A stretch of DNA of 64,000 nt from Rhizobium pisi. Its GTDB lineage: Bacteria > Pseudomonadota > Alphaproteobacteria > Rhizobiales > Rhizobiaceae. Positions 26,324 through 35,659 of this stretch are shown piece after piece (the first letter of the stretch is position 1; every line of letters begins with the position of its first letter). Made by a program: the position numbers and the translations under genes. The notes beneath the pieces were generated by a model, which ran no database searches, was not told the DNA's origin, and saw only the letters and a list, made by a program, of their open reading frames with translations. Location: the NCBI RefSeq assembly GCF_003938655.1, contig NZ_RJJT01000005.1, positions 186,001 through 250,000 on the forward strand. The letters run 5' to 3'.

Positions 26324-27088
26324 ATGTCCGGATTGATCGCGTGGCCAAAACCCTCCTGGAGCTGGGCATCGCTTCCGGCTCTGGGGGTCGTGTGGTGCCT
26401 GGCTGCAAGCCAGGTTCCGTCCTATGTGCTGCCTCAGCCATGGGATGTGGCATCCGAGGCCGGACGCTGGATCGGTTCGGGAGATCTCTGGCGCCAGGTG
26501 GCGGCTAGCCTGTTGCGGGAAACCGGCGGTTTCCTCGCCGCTACGCTTGCAGCGCTGGTGCTCGGTACAACAGCTGCGCTTTCGATAGGGTTTCGTCAGT
26601 TTATAAGTCCGCTCAATGGGCTGTTCATGGCGATACCGCCCATTGCCTGGGCGCCGCTGTCGATGATCTTCTTCGGCATCGGCTATCTGTCCATTGCGGT
26701 CGTGATTTTCATCGCTGCCGTTTTCCCGATGGCAACGGCGATCCAGGAAGGTGTGCTGACGATCCAGGGCGGCGAAGTGCGCGCCGCCAGAACATTGGGC
26801 GCCAGCAAGCTGCAGCTCTTGCGGCACGTCTACCTGCCGGCGTCGCTTCCCTTCGTGACCACGGCGCTGCGCATCGGCTTTTCGCAAGCTTGGCGAGCGC
26901 TTGTTGCCGCCGAGATGATCGGTGCGTCTCAAGGCATCGGATGGATGGTGGCCATGGGCGGACAAACCGGAAATTCCAGCGAGGTGCTGCTCGGCGTCTC
27001 GCTGATCGGACTTATCGCCTGGCTCATGGAGAGCCTGGTGTTTCGACGGATCGAGCGCCGCTACGAAAACTGGCGCGGACAACAATGA
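26324..27088 (+). CDS. ABC transporter permease, NitT/TauT type
   Basis: A 254-residue inner-membrane permease with about six helices and the binding-protein-dependent permease loop (EAA motif) seen as AARTLGASKLQLLRHVYLPASLPFV around residues 150-172. It completes the transporter. The start is one base after the binding-protein stop; GTG 26309 is an in-frame alternative. Confidence 0.92.
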   Translation: MSGLIAWPKPSWSWASLPALGVVWCLAASQVPSYVLPQPWDVASEAGRWIGSGDLWRQVAASLLRETGGFLAATLAALVLGTTAALSIGFRQFISPLNGLFMAIPPIAWAPLSMIFFGIGYLSIAVVIFIAAVFPMATAIQEGVLTIQGGEVRAARTLGASKLQLLRHVYLPASLPFVTTALRIGFSQAWRALVAAEMIGASQGIGWMVAMGGQTGNSSEVLLGVSLIGLIAWLMESLVFRRIERRYENWRGQQ

Positions 27089-27098
27089 GGCCAAAGCT

Positions 27099-29468
27099 AT
27101 GTTAACGAATTCGAACCGCCAGCCGGCGGCACGGGACGCCGTTGCCCCAAGCGGTCTTTCCGATCATATCAAATCCTTACCGTTTCTTGGCCGGCTGAGC
27201 TGTGATCGCAAGACGTTGACCGCGGGCGAATGGACAGAGTTGAGCCTGGTATACGAAATCGGTGCGGTCGGGCTTGCCGATGGCGCGTGGTTGAAGCTTG
27301 CCTTCAAGTTCTATTCCGACTGGGCGCTTTTCCAGACCTCCGATCCAACCGGCGCCAATTATGTCTCGGCGGAATATCATGCGGCCGCCCCGTTTTCCGG
27401 CCAGAGTCCGGCGACGGTGAGGGGGTTGAAGGTCCGCTTCGATCAGAAGGGACATGAGCGTCCTTTCCAGAAGGCAATCATCATCGATGTGGTCGACGGC
27501 TATCTCAATCCGGGTGATCGTATCATCATTCGTCTCGGCGACCGGCGGCAGGGTGGTGCCGGCACGCGGGCGCAAACTTTCGTCGAGAAAAACTTCCGCT
27601 TCCGGATGTTCATCGATCCGCTCGGCAGCTCGAAATTCGCCGAAGTTCCAGGCGATTGCGCCATCGATATCGTTCCCGGCACGCCGCACGCGATCAACCT
27701 CATCGCGCCCCGCCTCGCCGAACCACGGCAGCCTGTCCGCGTTCTCGCACGCGTCGATGACATATGGGGAAATACCTGCCGCGACCGGGTGATCGACGGT
27801 CGCGTGATTTTGAGCTGCCCGGATGGCAGCACGCGGGAAGAGAGGCTGGCTTTCGCGTCGGAAGGCTGGGCAGCTACGGAGATAGCGCTATCGTTCGGGC
27901 AAAACGGCGAATGGCGGCTGCGAGCCGAAGCTGACGGCGTTCAGGTTGAGCCGGCGATTGCCTATGTCCAGGTCGAGCCGCTGAAAGGCGGATATCATCT
28001 CTACTATGCCGATCTCCACGTCCATTCCGAGGACACGGTCGGCACCAATGATACCTACTATAATCTCAGCTATGGTCGCGACATCGCCGGTCTCGATATC
28101 GTCGGCTATACAGTCAATGATTTCAACATCACCGAAGCGAAGTGGAATGAAGCGGTCGGACTGATCGGCGAGTTGAACGAGCCTGGACGTTTCGTCTGCT
28201 ATCCCGGCACCGAATGGTGCGGCAATTCTGCCGCCGGCGGAGACCGGAACGTCGTCTTCCTGAGGGACGGCAAGCCCCGGTTCCCTTTCGACGACGAGGG
28301 CCGCTCCGTGCGCTCCTTCGAGTGGAACGAATTCACCGCTGGTACGATTCGGCCGGGGGTTTGGCCGGTTGATGAACTCTGGGCGGCCTATGCCGACGAT
28401 CCTGAGGGCCATTTGATGATCCCGCATGTCGGCGGCCGACGCTGCATTTTCGATTGGCATCACCCGGAGCTCGAACGCCTGACCGAAATCTCGTCGGCCT
28501 GGGGACAATTCCATTGGAACTATGTGGATGCACTAAGCCGCGGGCATCGGCTTGGGGCGTCTGCCGCCAGCGACGAACATCAAGGCCGCTGTGGCGGCGG
28601 CGCACCGGCGACGGCAGCATTCGGCTCACGTGGTGGCCTGACCGGGGTCTTTGCCGAAACTCTGGATCGCGCTTCGATCGGGAAGGCCCTGCGCGCGCGG
28701 CGTACATTCGCCACGACGGGCGAACGCAGCTTTGCGAGTTTGCGTCTCGGCCAAAGCTGGATGGGCGAAGTCGTTGCCGCCGATCCTGCTCAGCCGCTTG
28801 TCTATCGCCTGCTGGGCGACAAGGGGTGGGAAGAGATGAGCCTCTATGACGCGGATCGCCTGATATGGACACGGAACCTGCATGAGGAGGCCGGGTTTTC
28901 AAATCGCCGCGTGCGTCTGCGGTTCGGCGGCGCGCGGATCAAGGATCGCTACCGTGCAGCCTATTGGGAAGGCGAGATAGCCGTAACCGGCGCAGCGCTC
29001 CTTGGCCACCGCGGCGTAGGATTTGACCATCCCGAACAATGCGCCTGGCGAAGGGATGCGACGACCATAGGTTTTCGGTCAGCGACCCATGGCGACGTGG
29101 ACGGCGTCGAACTGTCGCTTTCGGACGTTGTCGGCAGCCGGATCGAAGTCCGCGCCGATCTTTATGGCTATGTCAAGATTGGCGATCCACTACAGCCGCC
29201 GCCGCACATCGATGCGCCGTCAATCAACCTTTCGGTCTCAGGCGCCGAACTGCTCGCCTCCGGCGCGATCAACCTGGATATTCCCGGCGTCGAACTCCGG
29301 ATTTCCCTGGAATGCATTACCGAGAAGTCGTTGCCACGCGATCTGGAAGGAGAAATCGGCATCGACGCCCTGCAACTTGCGAAGGGACGGGAGCATCCGT
29401 TGTTCATCACCGCACGCCAGACCGACCAATCACGCATCTGGACGTCTCCGTTATTTCTCAGTCTGTGA
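27099..29468 (+). CDS. DUF3604/PHP-like metallohydrolase-type protein
   Basis: A 789-residue cytoplasmic protein with no signal peptide. The N-terminal 300 residues are beta-rich. A PHP/DUF3604-like core starts near residue 305 with the metal-binding pattern YADLHVHSEDTVG. It continues with YTVNDFN, an IPHVGGRR segment and AASDEHQG, supplying the His and Asp ligands expected of a metal centre. The C-terminal 200 residues are again beta-rich. DUF3604 proteins have no firmly known reaction. It begins ten bases after the permease gene, so it is the fourth gene of the transport operon and probably acts on the imported compound. Confidence 0.75.
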   Translation: MLTNSNRQPAARDAVAPSGLSDHIKSLPFLGRLSCDRKTLTAGEWTELSLVYEIGAVGLADGAWLKLAFKFYSDWALFQTSDPTGANYVSAEYHAAAPFSGQSPATVRGLKVRFDQKGHERPFQKAIIIDVVDGYLNPGDRIIIRLGDRRQGGAGTRAQTFVEKNFRFRMFIDPLGSSKFAEVPGDCAIDIVPGTPHAINLIAPRLAEPRQPVRVLARVDDIWGNTCRDRVIDGRVILSCPDGSTREERLAFASEGWAATEIALSFGQNGEWRLRAEADGVQVEPAIAYVQVEPLKGGYHLYYADLHVHSEDTVGTNDTYYNLSYGRDIAGLDIVGYTVNDFNITEAKWNEAVGLIGELNEPGRFVCYPGTEWCGNSAAGGDRNVVFLRDGKPRFPFDDEGRSVRSFEWNEFTAGTIRPGVWPVDELWAAYADDPEGHLMIPHVGGRRCIFDWHHPELERLTEISSAWGQFHWNYVDALSRGHRLGASAASDEHQGRCGGGAPATAAFGSRGGLTGVFAETLDRASIGKALRARRTFATTGERSFASLRLGQSWMGEVVAADPAQPLVYRLLGDKGWEEMSLYDADRLIWTRNLHEEAGFSNRRVRLRFGGARIKDRYRAAYWEGEIAVTGAALLGHRGVGFDHPEQCAWRRDATTIGFRSATHGDVDGVELSLSDVVGSRIEVRADLYGYVKIGDPLQPPPHIDAPSINLSVSGAELLASGAINLDIPGVELRISLECITEKSLPRDLEGEIGIDALQLAKGREHPLFITARQTDQSRIWTSPLFLSL

Positions 29469-29822
29469 CGGAGTGCCGAGGCGTGGAGCGCTGCATTGCC
29501 CGCCATCTCATTGCCCGGTACCTTGCGCTTCGACAAGGAGGCGACGGATCGTCAGCTGCAAATAGCAGCGAGACTTCCCAAACTCCAAAGTGAAGACTTG
29601 GCACCGCGCATGCGGAAATGGAATGTACCCACCGTGCTACATACCGTGTCAAGCTGATTAGAGGCGCGACGTCGCCAGCCAGTTAGAAACGCACTCGGCA
29701 CCTCTGGCGTCGCCGACGCCCGATCCGCCCGGCTGTCCGGGTTGCAAGGAAGGAGCGGGGGCGGGGTGAGGAACACCCTTCGGCTCACCCAGAGATCTAT
29801 CCTCTTAAAGAAATCTTGTTCT
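29469..29822. other. Intergenic stretch containing a dispersed repeat
   Basis: About 350 bases between convergent operons. It holds one copy of a repeat of about 140 bases (listed separately) and no gene. A short GGGTGAG...CTCACCC hairpin lies near the right end (29765-29790). Confidence 0.55.
29648..29790 (+). repeat. Dispersed repeat of about 140 bp, copy 1
   Basis: This segment matches 63367-63504 in the same orientation. Shared blocks include GAGGCGCGAC, then CAGCCAGTTAGAAACGC, then CCGATCCG and GGAGCGGGGGCGGG, and finally CCCTTCGGCT. The identity is clear by eye but broken by small indels. It resembles the intergenic repeats scattered through rhizobial genomes; I see no transposase. Confidence 0.7.
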
Positions 29823-31442
29823 TCATCGATCAATGTCGCCGGAAGAGATTCCGATCGCCAATCCGTCGCCACGTGGGTCATGCGCACCGGTCGCCAGGCC
29901 GTCCTCGTCGATGGCGATGGCCCCTGCCTGCCCCGCAAGCGGACTCTTCGCCTCGATAGGCGACACCGCATGGCCTCTTGCGGCTAGTTCGGCAAAAACG
30001 CCCTCGCCGGTATCGCTTTCCAGCTTCAGACTGTCGCTGCTGTCGGAAAAGGTCTTCCCAAGCAGAAAGCGTGGGCCAGCCAACGCTACTGCAGGTTCCT
30101 CACCGAAATCGATCAGCCGGGTCAACACCATCGCAAGCGTCTGCGGCTGCCCGTCGGCGCCCTGTGTGCCGTAGAGCAAAGCCGGCCTGCCGCTGCGCAG
30201 GCCAAGACCGGGATTCAAGGTATAGAAAGGACGTTTGCCGGGTGCGATGCCATTGACATGCTTGGGATCGGGCGAAAAGGCTGCCCCGCGGTTCTGCCAC
30301 AGAATACCCGTATCGCCGACGACCACTCCGCTCCCCCAGTCGAAATAGGTGCTCTGCAAGACGCTGACGCTGCCGCCCTCAGCATCGGTTGCGGCGAAGA
30401 ACACGGTATCGCCGCTGCGAAAGGGTGCCGGCCACGCGAGTGCGCGCACGGGATCGATGGAGGCCGCCGCCTGCGCAAGATGCTGTGCGCTCAGCCATTC
30501 CGTCACCGGCTGCGGCACGACATCGGGATCGGCAATGCCGCCGCGGTCGAGGAAGGCGCGCTTGACGGCTTCTACGCAGAGATGCAGGTGGTCGGCGCTG
30601 CCGGCCTGATGGGCGGCAAGATCGAAATGGGCGAGAATCCCCATGATCGCCAGCGTCGACAGACCCTGTGTTGGCGGCGGCGGCGCAAGCAGCTCGAATC
30701 CGCGATAGGAGAGACTGATGGGTGCGACCTCGCGCGTTTGGGTCGCGTCAAGGTCGTCGCTGGTCAGCGGAGAACCCGCAGCCTTCAGCCCCGCCGCGAC
30801 ACTCGCGCCGAGTTCGCCCCGGTAGAAGGAACGTGGTCCATCCCGGCCAATCAGCGACAGCGACCACGCCAAATTCTCCTGCCGGAACAGACTGCCGGTT
30901 TCCGGCGCCGCGCCACCTGGCATGAAGAGCGCGGCAAAGCCCGGCCAGTTGGCGGCCTCCGCCTCCCGGAAGGCAAGCCAGAAACTCTGCGAGCGTGTGA
31001 TCGGAAAGCCCTCTTTCGCATGGCGGATCGCATCAGCAAGCAGGGCAGCAAAATCGATCCTTCCACTCCAGTGCCGCGCGGAATAGTCATGCGCATGCCG
31101 CCAGGCATCGACGGCGCAGGCCGAGGTCAGCGCCGAAAGCGGACCGCGCAGCGGGATGCTCTCGTCGAAATCCGGCAATTCCCGCGCCGCCTGCCCAATG
31201 CCGAGAAAACATGTCTTTCGCCCGCTACGATCGGCAACGAGCCAGACAGAATCGCCTCCAAGTCCGCAGAAATGCGGATAGACGACTGCAATCGTGCTGC
31301 CGATGGCGATCGCAGCCTCAAGCGCATTGCCGCCGGCCCGCAGGATCGCCGCACCCGCCTCACTCGCCAGCGCATGCGGACTTGTTACCATGCCGCCGCG
31401 TCCGGCCGCCTGCCTCGTCGGAGCCTGGTCTGCCTGTATCAT
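29823..31442 (-). CDS. Gamma-glutamyltransferase family protein
   Basis: A 539-residue N-terminal-nucleophile hydrolase of the gamma-glutamyltranspeptidase family. The autoprocessing and catalytic Thr is expected in the GDTVFFAATDAEGGSVSVLQS segment near residue 355. The large-subunit pattern MVTSPHALASEAGAAILRAGGNALEAA opens the protein. There is no obvious signal peptide, unlike periplasmic GGTs, so the enzyme probably works in the cytoplasm on an imported amide. It starts 21 bases downstream of the kinase gene, as the last gene of the DeoR-BtpA-kinase operon. Its acceptor and donor are unknown; cephalosporin acylase-like activity is an alternative. Confidence 0.87.
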   Translation of the reverse strand: MIQADQAPTRQAAGRGGMVTSPHALASEAGAAILRAGGNALEAAIAIGSTIAVVYPHFCGLGGDSVWLVADRSGRKTCFLGIGQAARELPDFDESIPLRGPLSALTSACAVDAWRHAHDYSARHWSGRIDFAALLADAIRHAKEGFPITRSQSFWLAFREAEAANWPGFAALFMPGGAAPETGSLFRQENLAWSLSLIGRDGPRSFYRGELGASVAAGLKAAGSPLTSDDLDATQTREVAPISLSYRGFELLAPPPPTQGLSTLAIMGILAHFDLAAHQAGSADHLHLCVEAVKRAFLDRGGIADPDVVPQPVTEWLSAQHLAQAAASIDPVRALAWPAPFRSGDTVFFAATDAEGGSVSVLQSTYFDWGSGVVVGDTGILWQNRGAAFSPDPKHVNGIAPGKRPFYTLNPGLGLRSGRPALLYGTQGADGQPQTLAMVLTRLIDFGEEPAVALAGPRFLLGKTFSDSSDSLKLESDTGEGVFAELAARGHAVSPIEAKSPLAGQAGAIAIDEDGLATGAHDPRGDGLAIGISSGDIDR

Positions 31443-31463
31443 CGCGCTTAAATTCCGCTGGGT

Positions 31464-32945
31464 CTATGGTCTGTAGAGCGAACGATAGGTCCGATAGCCC
31501 CCGTTATAAACTGCCGCATTGTCGGGATTGGGCACGATCCTTTCGCCCCGCCCGACAAAGGCGGTCACACCGGACCAGTCTTCGGTCAGTCCGGCGCCGA
31601 TCGCCGCTGCCCAGGCAACACCGAGGCAGGAGCCGGGATGGCCGGTCAAACCTTGTAGTGGCTGCTGCAGCACGTCGGAAACGATCTGCATCCAGATCCG
31701 GCTCTGCGATCCTCCGTCAGAGACCATGAAACGTGTCGTCGGGTGACCGATATCGTTCAGCACGTCGATATGATGGCGCAGCGCATAGGCATAGGCTTCC
31801 AGCATCGCCCGCCAGAGATGGCCGATATGATGCGAAAGCGTCAGTCCTTCGATCAGTCCGCGCGCGCCGGCATCGTGAATCGGTGTCTTCTCGCCGAGGA
31901 AGTAAGGTAGGATCGTTAGCCCGTCCGCGCCGGGCGCGCATGCCGCGGCCAGCCGGTCAAGATAGCGGTGCACGGGTATTCCTTCTGCCTTTGCGGCGAT
32001 CTCCTCGCGTCCGGCAAAGGTGCTGATGAACCAGTTGAGCCCCGAGCCGCCGGTCGACATGCAGCCATTCGGCATATAGAGCCCCGGCACCAGGTGATAG
32101 TCGAGGAACATGCGAGGGTCGGGCCGCACGACATCCGTCGCCGTCAGAATATCGACGGCACCCCCGAATTTCAGCAGCACGTCGCCCGCCTTGTTGATGC
32201 CCGCGCCGAAAGCCGACGCGATCATGTCGGCTGCCCCGCCGATAACAGGCGTTCCAACTGCAAGCCCTGTCGCCTTGGCGGCTTCGTCCGTCACATCGCC
32301 AAGCACCTCATGCGACACCACCTTCCCAGGAATGGCATCCCGCCGAATTCTCGCAAGGCCGATCAGTTCGTCGTCGAGATTGCCGGTATTAATATCGACG
32401 AAGCCCGCTTCCAGCGCCCAGTTCTGTTCGATCGCCTTTTTGCCGGTCAGTTTCCAGTTGATGAAATCATAAGACCCCATAACCGTGGCAATGCGACCGA
32501 AGGTCTCTGGCTCGTGTCGGGCGATCCAGCGCAGTTTTGCTGTCACCAGCTGCTGGTTGATACCGTTTCCCGCTGTGGCGAGAAAATCCGCCTCATCCCA
32601 CTCGGCCTTAAGTTCCTCGACTTCCTCGCCGCAACGCCCGTCGCTCTGCTGGATGCTGGGCCTCAGCACCCGGCCGGCGTCATCAAGCAGGACGACGGCC
32701 GGCAGCATTCCGGTCACGCCAACGGCCGAAATTTGTCTGGGCTCGATCCCGCTCGTTGCAATCAGTTCCATGACGATCTCGCACACATTCGCCCACCATT
32801 GCGCCGGGTCTTCCTCGGCCCAGCCATGCCGCGGCGAATGAAGTGTCGAAGGCCGAGAGGTGAGCCCGAGCACGCGGTTCGGCAGCTCGATCAGGATGCC
32901 GATGGTGGAGGTAGTGCCGATATCGAGGCCGAGCGTGATGGACAT
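31464..32945 (-). CDS. FGGY-family carbohydrate kinase (xylulokinase-like)
   Basis: A 493-residue sugar kinase. The N-terminal phosphate-binding loop is LGLDIGTTSTIG. A central VGVTGMLPAVVLLD segment and a C-terminal VSDGGSQSRIWMQI motif are also family features. Length fits xylulokinase and gluconokinase relatives. The catalytic Asp is likely in the GGAADMIASAFGAG region. Sugar unknown. The gene lies 10 bases after the BtpA/SgcQ-like gene and before the gamma-glutamyltransferase gene in one operon. Confidence 0.92.
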   Translation of the reverse strand: MSITLGLDIGTTSTIGILIELPNRVLGLTSRPSTLHSPRHGWAEEDPAQWWANVCEIVMELIATSGIEPRQISAVGVTGMLPAVVLLDDAGRVLRPSIQQSDGRCGEEVEELKAEWDEADFLATAGNGINQQLVTAKLRWIARHEPETFGRIATVMGSYDFINWKLTGKKAIEQNWALEAGFVDINTGNLDDELIGLARIRRDAIPGKVVSHEVLGDVTDEAAKATGLAVGTPVIGGAADMIASAFGAGINKAGDVLLKFGGAVDILTATDVVRPDPRMFLDYHLVPGLYMPNGCMSTGGSGLNWFISTFAGREEIAAKAEGIPVHRYLDRLAAACAPGADGLTILPYFLGEKTPIHDAGARGLIEGLTLSHHIGHLWRAMLEAYAYALRHHIDVLNDIGHPTTRFMVSDGGSQSRIWMQIVSDVLQQPLQGLTGHPGSCLGVAWAAAIGAGLTEDWSGVTAFVGRGERIVPNPDNAAVYNGGYRTYRSLYRP

Positions 32946-32955
32946 GGCGGTTCCT

Positions 32956-33756
32956 TCAGCGCAGCGTCTCGACGATCTCCATGAAGCGCTTTACCCGGTC
33001 GCTGTCGACGGGGTTCCACGTATTGCCGTCCACCTTGAAATGCGTGCCGATAATGACGCCGCTGGCAACGCTCAATATGTCGCGCACATTATCCTTGTTG
33101 ACTCCGGTATTGGCAAAGACAGGAACGTTCTTGACGGTTTCGCAGACGCGCCTCAGGTCCGATTGATCGACTGCCTGTCCAGTCAGCGGCCCCGAAACCA
33201 GGATGGCGTCGGCGAGCGACGAGAATATGGCGCTCTTCGCCCTGAGTTCAATCGGGCGCTGGTCCAGCGAATGTGCAAATTCCGCGTTGATGTTGAAGAG
33301 CATCTTCATCTCGTCGCGGCCGAGACTGTGCCGCAGCCGCGACGCCCTGGCGCAATCCGGCTGCCAGATGCCCATGTCGGAGGCGAAGACGCCGGTGAAT
33401 ATCTCGCGAACGAAGCTCGCACCCGTCACCGCGCCGATCGCAACGCTTGCCGAGGGATCCCAGAGATAGTTGACGCCGAACGGCACGGTCAGATGCGGCT
33501 TCACCCGCTCGACGATCGAGGTCATCGCCGCCAGCCCTTCCTGCGGCGCCTGAAAAACGTAAGGCCGGTCGTTCTCGTTACCGAACATGATCGCGTCGAC
33601 ACCGCCGGCTTGCAGCTTCTCGATATCGCAAAGCACGTCCTCGACGAGCTTGGTGAGCCCGCCGGCGGCGTCATAGGCGGGCGAGCCGGGCAGGGCGCCG
33701 ATATGCGCCATCGCGATGACCGCCTTCTTCTTTGTGCCGAAAAAGTCGAAGACCAT
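32956..33756 (-). CDS. BtpA/SgcQ-family protein
   Basis: A 266-residue TIM-barrel protein of the BtpA/SgcQ family. Recognisable segments are IAMAHIGALPGSPAY at the start, DAIMFGNENDRPY, PFGVNYLWDP, GIWQPDCARASRLRH, ILVSGPLTGQAVD and ANTGVNKDNV. The family is named after a photosystem I assembly factor and a sugar-operon protein, but in heterotrophs it usually sits with sugar kinases and DeoR regulators and is thought to be an aldolase or epimerase-like sugar enzyme. An AGGGAG site precedes ATG 33756. Confidence 0.88.
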   Translation of the reverse strand: MVFDFFGTKKKAVIAMAHIGALPGSPAYDAAGGLTKLVEDVLCDIEKLQAGGVDAIMFGNENDRPYVFQAPQEGLAAMTSIVERVKPHLTVPFGVNYLWDPSASVAIGAVTGASFVREIFTGVFASDMGIWQPDCARASRLRHSLGRDEMKMLFNINAEFAHSLDQRPIELRAKSAIFSSLADAILVSGPLTGQAVDQSDLRRVCETVKNVPVFANTGVNKDNVRDILSVASGVIIGTHFKVDGNTWNPVDSDRVKRFMEIVETLR

Positions 33757-33823
33757 GTGAGAACTCCCTGAAGAGGAATCGAGTGGAGGGCATCCGCCGG
33801 GGACGGATACCGGAAAGGCTAAA

Positions 33824-34675
33824 TCAAAGCAGCGGCTGCTCCTCGGGCGCTATTCGCACCTCGACACCGGCGGCGGCGAGCGCATCGGCAAGGTCGGTCG
33901 GCGGCATGGCATCGGTTATCAGCATGTCGAATTGCTGTAGCGGCGCGATGTGCACCAGCGACATGCGCTTGAACTTGGTGGAATCGCAAAGCACCACCTT
34001 CTGCGTCGCGCGGCGCAGATAGACCCGCTTCATGTCGGTGTCCTCGAAGGAATAGTCATAGATTCCCTGCGCCGTGATCCCGGACACGCCGACGAAGGCG
34101 ATGTCGAACCAGAGCTCCTCGAATTGCGAGACGGCCGATTGGCTGCTGATTGCCATTTCCTCGCCGCGCATGCGCCCGCCGGGCAGGTAGACCTCGCCGA
34201 AACCGGTGCCTAGCTGTATGGCGTTGCGCACGCTGTTGGTGAAGATCTTCGTATGCGGCTGGCTGAGCAGCAGGCCGGACAGCAAATAGGTGGTGGTGCC
34301 AACGTCGAGCGCCAGGGTGCGCGCACCGGCAGCAACGCCTGCCGCCGCCATCGCGATTGTCCGCTTCGAGGCGGCATTGCGCGTCAGCCGGGATTCGAAT
34401 GTCGGTTCCTCGCGATCGACCGTTTCGCTGACGATCGGCTCGAGGGCGTTGCCGCTACGCACCGCTCCGCCATGCGTGCGCACCAGCCTGCCGTCCTTTT
34501 CGAGTTCAATCAGGTCGCGGCGGACGGTCATTTCGGAAACGGCAAGCTGGGAGGCGACATCGCTGACGGAGACCGCGCCTTTGCGCGCCAGTGCCTCCAG
34601 GATGCGCGCATGCCGCACCTGGGCCAGAACCTTCGGTTTTTCCGCTGCGGCGACCATCTGCTGTTCCGCGTCCAT
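33824..34675 (-). CDS. DeoR-family sugar-operon regulator
   Basis: A 283-residue DeoR-type repressor. The winged helix covers about 20-75 (RHARILEALARKGAVSVSDVASQLAVSEMTVRRDLIELEKDGRLVRTHGGAV). The ligand domain at 90-260 is isomerase-like, with the LALDVGTTTYLL loop that binds a sugar phosphate. It is the first gene of the minus-strand catabolic operon and is divergent from a dehydrogenase and ABC ATPase. It likely represses both sides and is released by a phosphorylated sugar made by the neighbouring kinase. Confidence 0.92.
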   Translation of the reverse strand: MDAEQQMVAAAEKPKVLAQVRHARILEALARKGAVSVSDVASQLAVSEMTVRRDLIELEKDGRLVRTHGGAVRSGNALEPIVSETVDREEPTFESRLTRNAASKRTIAMAAAGVAAGARTLALDVGTTTYLLSGLLLSQPHTKIFTNSVRNAIQLGTGFGEVYLPGGRMRGEEMAISSQSAVSQFEELWFDIAFVGVSGITAQGIYDYSFEDTDMKRVYLRRATQKVVLCDSTKFKRMSLVHIAPLQQFDMLITDAMPPTDLADALAAAGVEVRIAPEEQPLL

Positions 34676-34749
34676 AATACGTTCTCATCCTCCCGCAGCC
34701 GCAGCTCGTGGCTGTCTGATTGTTGCTTACTATGTACCGAATGACTCGA

Positions 34750-34764
34750 ACAAATTCAAACATA
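34750..34764 (+). promoter_or_regulatory. Candidate DeoR operator, copy 1
   Basis: ACAAATTCAAACATA in the divergent promoter between the DeoR gene and the dehydrogenase matches 13 of 15 bases at 40168-40182, the other divergent promoter of the island. AACATA half sites are typical of DeoR-family operators such as those of GlpR. Binding is a prediction. Confidence 0.4.
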
Positions 34765-34832
34765 AATTTCTCTTGTTGTGTATGGTTTTGTTGATATATG
34801 ATCGGCGATGTTTCTATTCTATGAGGGCGGGC

Positions 34833-35618
34833 ATGCAATCTCCGAGCTTTCCAGAACTATCCGGCAAGCGTGCGATCGTAACCGGCGGTGCGGCGGGGAT
34901 AGGACGTGCGATCGCGACCGCGCTCTCCCGCCAGTCGATCCAGGTGGCGATCTGCGACATTGACCTGGCTACCGCCGAACGGACGGCTGCCGAGATCGGC
35001 AACGGCACCACCGCGCATGCGATCGACGTTCGCAAGCGCGCCTCCGTCGAGGCGACATTTTCCGAGGTGGCGGAGAAGATGGGGGGGTACGATATTCTCT
35101 GCGCCAATGCTGGCGTCTCCACCATGCAGCATGCGTTGGAGCTGACCGACGAGGAGTGGGACTATAATTTCGACGTCAACATTCGCGGCATCTTCCTGAC
35201 CAATCAGATTGCCGCCCGCCGTTTTACGAGCGCAGGCACCGGCGTCATCGTCAACACCGCCTCACTTGCGGCAAAGATCGGCGCGCCGCTGCTCGCTCAT
35301 TATTCCGCCAGCAAGTTTGCCGTGCTCGGGTGGACGCAGGCGCTCGCCCGCGAGCTTGCGCCTTCGGGTATCCGCGTCAACGCCGTCTGCCCAGGTTTCG
35401 TCAAGACCGGCATGCAGGAGCGCGAGATCGCCTGGGAGGCAAGCCTGCGCGGCGTCACGCCCGAGCGCGTCGTTACGGATTATATCGCGCAGACGCCGCT
35501 CGGACGGCTGGAAACGCCTGAGGATGTGGCCGATGTGGTCGTTTTCCTCTGCTCGAATTCTGCCCGCTTCATGACCGGGCAGGGGGTCAACGTCACCGGC
35601 GGCGTCTACACGACCTGA
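34833..35618 (+). CDS. Short-chain dehydrogenase/reductase
   Basis: A 261-residue classical SDR. The cofactor motif is TGGAAGIGRA near residue 17. NAG appears as CANAGVS, and the catalytic Ser/Tyr/Lys are in NTASLAAKIGAPLLAHYSASKFA (Tyr-x-x-x-Lys). A VNAVCPGFVKTGM segment and a C-terminal GQGVNVTGGVYTT complete the fold. ATG 34833 follows GAGGG; ATG 34821 is in frame but lacks a ribosome site. It likely oxidises a sugar or polyol of the pathway and is cotranscribed with the ABC ATPase 41 bases downstream. Confidence 0.92.
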   Translation: MQSPSFPELSGKRAIVTGGAAGIGRAIATALSRQSIQVAICDIDLATAERTAAEIGNGTTAHAIDVRKRASVEATFSEVAEKMGGYDILCANAGVSTMQHALELTDEEWDYNFDVNIRGIFLTNQIAARRFTSAGTGVIVNTASLAAKIGAPLLAHYSASKFAVLGWTQALARELAPSGIRVNAVCPGFVKTGMQEREIAWEASLRGVTPERVVTDYIAQTPLGRLETPEDVADVVVFLCSNSARFMTGQGVNVTGGVYTT

Positions 35619-35659
35619 TCCGCAGGATCCCCAGGCCTTCTGTTCAGCAAGGAAAGAGC

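Noticed and set aside
34290..34820. Long open extension upstream of the short-chain dehydrogenase
   Set aside because: It is antisense to the DeoR gene and has Ala/Arg/Ser-rich, non-homologous composition; the dehydrogenase fold begins after ATG 34833, which has a ribosome site.
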